DNA of 64,000 nucleotides from Emiliania huxleyi CCMP1516 (lineage: Eukaryota; Haptophyta; Isochrysidales; Noelaerhabdaceae): contig NW_005196900.1 in assembly GCF_000372725.1 (NCBI RefSeq), positions 94,133 through 158,132 on the forward strand, read 5' to 3'. Below, in pieces: positions 61,250-64,000 of the stretch. The translations under genes were made by a program, and so were the position numbers. The notes under the pieces were generated by a model. That model was not told the DNA's origin and searched no databases. It was given only the letters and a program-made list of their open reading frames with translations. The number at the start of each line of letters is the position of its first letter. Within the stretch, counting starts at the first letter, position 1.

Positions 61250-62653
61250 TCAGGCCTCGAGGTGCGACACGCAGAAGCGGACCGCACGGCCCGCGCGGCG
61301 CAGCTTGCGTATCGAGGGGCTCAGTCGCGCGCTGCGGGAGCGGGGCGTCAAGGAGTCCTCGGACGATGATGACGACGCGCTGGGAGCTGATCTGAACCCC
61401 TTTGTTCCCCTGGGCAGCGCCGGCGCCTTGACCTGGTTGGACGGCGCGAGCCAGTACTCGACAAAGGGCGGCATCAAATTGTAGTGCGGCATTTGCGGCG
61501 CCCAGAGGGACAGATGGTACCACCACGGGAGGGTGACGACGCCCGCGTTGCGACCGATGGCCGCGATCATGTGCCGCACCGCCTCGCCGGTCGGCATCGT
61601 CATGGACGCCAAGAAGCGCTTGGCAAAGCCGGGGCAGTTCGTCGACGGCAGCCAGCCCGACTTGCGCGCGTCCGTGCCGCCAACCATCTCTGAATCCACG
61701 AAGCCGGGGCAGATGGTGGTGACGCCGACGCCCGTGCCCTTGAGCGCCCCGCGCAGCCCCTGCCCATAGGCGCGTCCCCAGACCTTGCTGGCGGCGTAAC
61801 TGACGCTCGAGGGGTTAGTGCTCGAGCCGGCAGAGGCCACCGAGGCCATGATGACGAGCTGGCCGTGGCCGCGTGCAACCATCCGCTCCATCGCCGGGCT
61901 CACAGTGTTGACGACGCCCATGACGTTGGTCGAGTTTACGGGGCCCGCCTTGTGCCACAGGGGGCTGCCACCAGGCACATTCGACTCGGAGCAGCCCGCG
62001 TTCGCGATGACCAGGTCGAGCGGCGCGTCCTCGTCTGCGGCGGCCACGATGGACGCCATCATTTCTGCATTCGTCACGTCCGCGGGGGCGGTGACTACCA
62101 CAGCTCCGCGCGACTCGCAGTCAACCTTGACGGCGTCCAGTTTGGCCACCCGCCGCGCCGTCAGCACGAGGCGGACGCCTGGCTTTGCGTACTGACGAGC
62201 GAGCTCCGCACCAATGCCGCTGCTGGCGCCCGTGATCAGGACCGAGGTTGGCGTGCGAAGAGAAGTGCCCTCCGCGCCAGGCTGAAGGATTCGCGCCACC
62301 TGCCAATCTCGGAGTGACCGCGCTAGACTGGAGATCATCTGAAAGGGACCGGCAATGGCAAGGAGCACTGCAGCGAGGGCGGCCCAAGCCGACTTCATGT
62401 ACAGAAGCAGGATCGAGCCGTAGACCTCTTCGTTCGTCACCTCACCGGTCTGCGTTGGATGAACAAGCTTCAGGGCCCCAGCCATCAGGGCACTAGAGGA
62501 GAGCAGCACAAGGAAGGGTGGGAGCATCACGGGGACCAGAGCCAGCTGCACAAGCGCCGCGGCCACCACGAGGGGTAGAGCGAGGAGCTGGGTTGCGACC
62601 GATAGCACGCCCCTGAGGCGAGCGTCGAAAGAGGCTCCTGCTGCGGAGGGCAT
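61250..62653 (-). CDS. Membrane-anchored short-chain dehydrogenase/reductase
   Basis: One exon of 467 residues on the minus strand from the ATG at 62653. The N-terminal 110 residues hold two hydrophobic segments (LLALPLVVAAALVQLALVPV ... and MKSAWAALAAVLLAIAG), suggesting ER or plastid-envelope anchoring. A classical SDR follows: SVLITGASSGIGAELARQYA (TGxxxGxG), LVLTARRVAKLDAVK, LVIANAG, VIMASVASAG with the catalytic Ser, SYAASKVWG (YxxxK), and ICPGFVDSEMVGG. The TGxxxGxG loop and the Arg after the second strand favour NADP. The C-terminus is basic. Relatives act on steroid, retinoid or fatty-acyl substrates; this one cannot be assigned more closely. Confidence 0.88.
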   Translation of the reverse strand: MPSAAGASFDARLRGVLSVATQLLALPLVVAAALVQLALVPVMLPPFLVLLSSSALMAGALKLVHPTQTGEVTNEEVYGSILLLYMKSAWAALAAVLLAIAGPFQMISSLARSLRDWQVARILQPGAEGTSLRTPTSVLITGASSGIGAELARQYAKPGVRLVLTARRVAKLDAVKVDCESRGAVVVTAPADVTNAEMMASIVAAADEDAPLDLVIANAGCSESNVPGGSPLWHKAGPVNSTNVMGVVNTVSPAMERMVARGHGQLVIMASVASAGSSTNPSSVSYAASKVWGRAYGQGLRGALKGTGVGVTTICPGFVDSEMVGGTDARKSGWLPSTNCPGFAKRFLASMTMPTGEAVRHMIAAIGRNAGVVTLPWWYHLSLWAPQMPHYNLMPPFVEYWLAPSNQVKAPALPRGTKGFRSAPSASSSSSEDSLTPRSRSARLSPSIRKLRRAGRAVRFCVSHLEA

Positions 62654-62833
62654 AGTCGTCAGTCACCACGCGCTCGAAGAAGGATGAAGGAGGCTGCGCG
62701 GGGGCCCCTTTGCTGCGAAATCCGGATGAAAGGTGGACTTGAGGAAAGCAAGCACGACTGGGTATTATTTTGTCGTTACGATCTTCCGCGAATTGTCCCT
62801 GCATCGCACATGGACATGCACAACATGCACATG

Positions 62834-62875
62834 ACATGCACATGTGCATGACATATGTCATGCACATGTGCATGT
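62834..62875. repeat. Perfect 42-bp palindrome
   Basis: The centre is ATGACATATGTCAT with arms ACATGCACATGTGC. It lies in the divergent intergenic region between the SDR start (62653, minus) and the proline-rich gene start (63379, plus), so it could be a shared regulatory site or cruciform. Confidence 0.95.
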
Positions 62876-63378
62876 GCCGAGCTGCCGACCGCCTCAGCTT
62901 TGTATTTGCCGGGGAGCCTCTTCGTCAGCAGCTACGCGTAATTAATTCCCTGCTCTCCCCCTCCTTCTCTCTCTCTCTCTGCAAGAAGAGGAAGGGGGAA
63001 GCCGCCCCAGCAGTTGGCGAGTACAAACCACACACCCGTTCTTATTACTTAGGGAGCGAACCCGGGAAAGGGAACATGCAGCGTTGCTGCCGCCGCCAGC
63101 CAGGCAAGGCAGGTGATGAGATGTGAACAGTGGGGGTGGACGTACTAGGGCATGTATGTAGGAAGGTGAAGAACAGCCAGGCTCGCCAGCTGACCGATTC
63201 AACACCCGGAGAATCGGGCCATAAAAGCGATCGGGTGAAACGACAAAATTTGAAATGCCCGCCGCGGCGGATTCGCACGCCGGATTTGGAAGTAACAGAA
63301 TCTCGAAAGGCCAACAACGGGCGTTTCGCGACTCTCCCTCCGGTGAGCGGCTTGCCGTCGCCGCCGACGGGGCAGGCG

Positions 63379-64000
63379 ATGCGGTCACGGCTGCTCATTC
63401 TGCTGGGAGCCTCTCTCAGTGCCTCAGCAGCCCAATCGACCCCTTGGTGGAAAATCCCCCCACCGCCATCGCCGCCACCGCCCTCTTCACCGCCTCCGCC
63501 GTCATCGCCTCCCGCCTCACCCTCGCCACCGACTATTCCGCCGCCATCGCCGCCGCCGCCGTCGCCGCCGAGCCCGCCGGCTACGCCGCCGCCTCCAGCC
63601 TCGCCGACACCTTCGCCGCCCCCGCCGTTGTCTCCCTCCCCGAGCCCGCCGTCCCCGCCGTCTGCTCCAAGCCCGCCCTTGGCACCGTCACCTCCGAGCC
63701 CTCCACCACTCACGCCGCCGAGTGAGCCTCCTGGCCCTCCGCCAAGCCTACCCCCGTTTGAGCCGCCCAGCGCACCACCCGCGCCGCCGCCCGAGACTCC
63801 TCCTTCTGCGCCGCCAGCTCCGCCTGCCGAGCCGCCGCCGAGCCCCCCAGCCGTTTACACCACCAACACTCTGCAGCTGAACACGCTCGCCTGCATCGAC
63901 GCGATGCAGTCCGCCTACACCGAGCTCACCAACTGGCAGGACTGCGTGGTCGTCGTCGATGCGCGCGGGATTGAGATGTGCAGGTTGCTGATGGAGAACG
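63379..64000 (+). CDS. Secreted proline-rich (hydroxyproline-glycoprotein-like) protein, 5' part
   Basis: The ATG at 63379 opens MRSRLLILLGASLSASAA, a clear signal peptide, followed by QSTPWWKI and about 130 residues of PPPSP-, SPPPP- and SPP-type repeats. Such repeats are substrates for prolyl hydroxylation and O-glycosylation in algal wall proteins. After the linker a folded part begins: YTTNTLQLNTLACIDAMQSA, YTELTNWQDCVVVVDARG, MCRLLMEN, and runs off the window with no stop. It resembles pherophorin-type architecture, but the globular part is too short to judge. The linker style is shared with the protein at 45718-48553. Confidence 0.75.
   Translation, partial: MRSRLLILLGASLSASAAQSTPWWKIPPPPSPPPPSSPPPPSSPPASPSPPTIPPPSPPPPSPPSPPATPPPPASPTPSPPPPLSPSPSPPSPPSAPSPPLAPSPPSPPPLTPPSEPPGPPPSLPPFEPPSAPPAPPPETPPSAPPAPPAEPPPSPPAVYTTNTLQLNTLACIDAMQSAYTELTNWQDCVVVVDARGIEMCRLLMEN

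Noticed and set aside
1-64000. tRNA and rRNA genes
   Set aside because: Isolated B-box-like strings occur, but no complete cloverleaf or rRNA segment was found by eye.

Overview
This window reads as nuclear DNA of a GC-rich unicellular alga with a secondary plastid, most likely a haptophyte of the Emiliania/Isochrysis/Prymnesium kind (inference). The evidence is intron-containing genes, a large share of GC-AG introns next to GT-AG ones, a plastid ferrochelatase with a signal-plus-transit leader and a C-terminal light-harvesting-like tail, secreted proline-rich wall-type proteins, and dense short repeats. Gene models below were assembled by eye from exon frames, splice signals and family motifs. 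Boundaries marked approximate are not certain.

Layout. 1-631: end of a hemerythrin-like gene. 640-4230: repeats and weak ORFs. 4232-10472: a large gene with a CW zinc finger and several DNMT1-RFD-like modules. 10960-14124 (minus): an Mpv17/PMP22 membrane protein and a Cys-rich membrane protein. 15056-19130: a NAD(P)-binding protein, a broken carboxylesterase and a RING gene split by a terminal-inverted-repeat element. 19130-21830: low-complexity DNA. 21829-25850: a small gene, an aspartyl/asparaginyl beta-hydroxylase-like gene and a decayed glycosyltransferase. 26000-29830: repeats. 29830-31894: ferrochelatase. 32412-34351: a broken Copia relic. 35582-40313: a CAF1/PARN-like nuclease running into a bromodomain reading frame. 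40707-43494 (minus): transketolase. 43800-45700: coding repeats. 45718-48553 (minus): a secreted modular Cys-rich/Pro-rich/pentapeptide protein. 48600-52470: MITE, satellites and repeats. 52471-63000: a coiled-coil protein, a CoA-binding protein, a SEC14-like protein, an NSUN2-like RNA methyltransferase, a RING protein and a membrane SDR. 63379-64000: start of a proline-rich secreted protein.

The most interesting signal is a set of introns that look young. One intron, in the RING gene, coincides almost exactly with a transposon-like element that has inverted repeats over 100 bp long and a 9-bp target-site duplication. The element itself supplies the polypyrimidine tract and AG. Five other introns, in four genes, begin with a copy of the sequence that begins the next exon, as expected if introns arise by insertion with target duplication or by local duplication. 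Other notable points are a ferrochelatase with two altered active-site residues, an in-frame TAG inside the NSUN2-like gene, a possible nuclease-bromodomain fusion, and a short AT-rich repeat found close upstream of several start codons.
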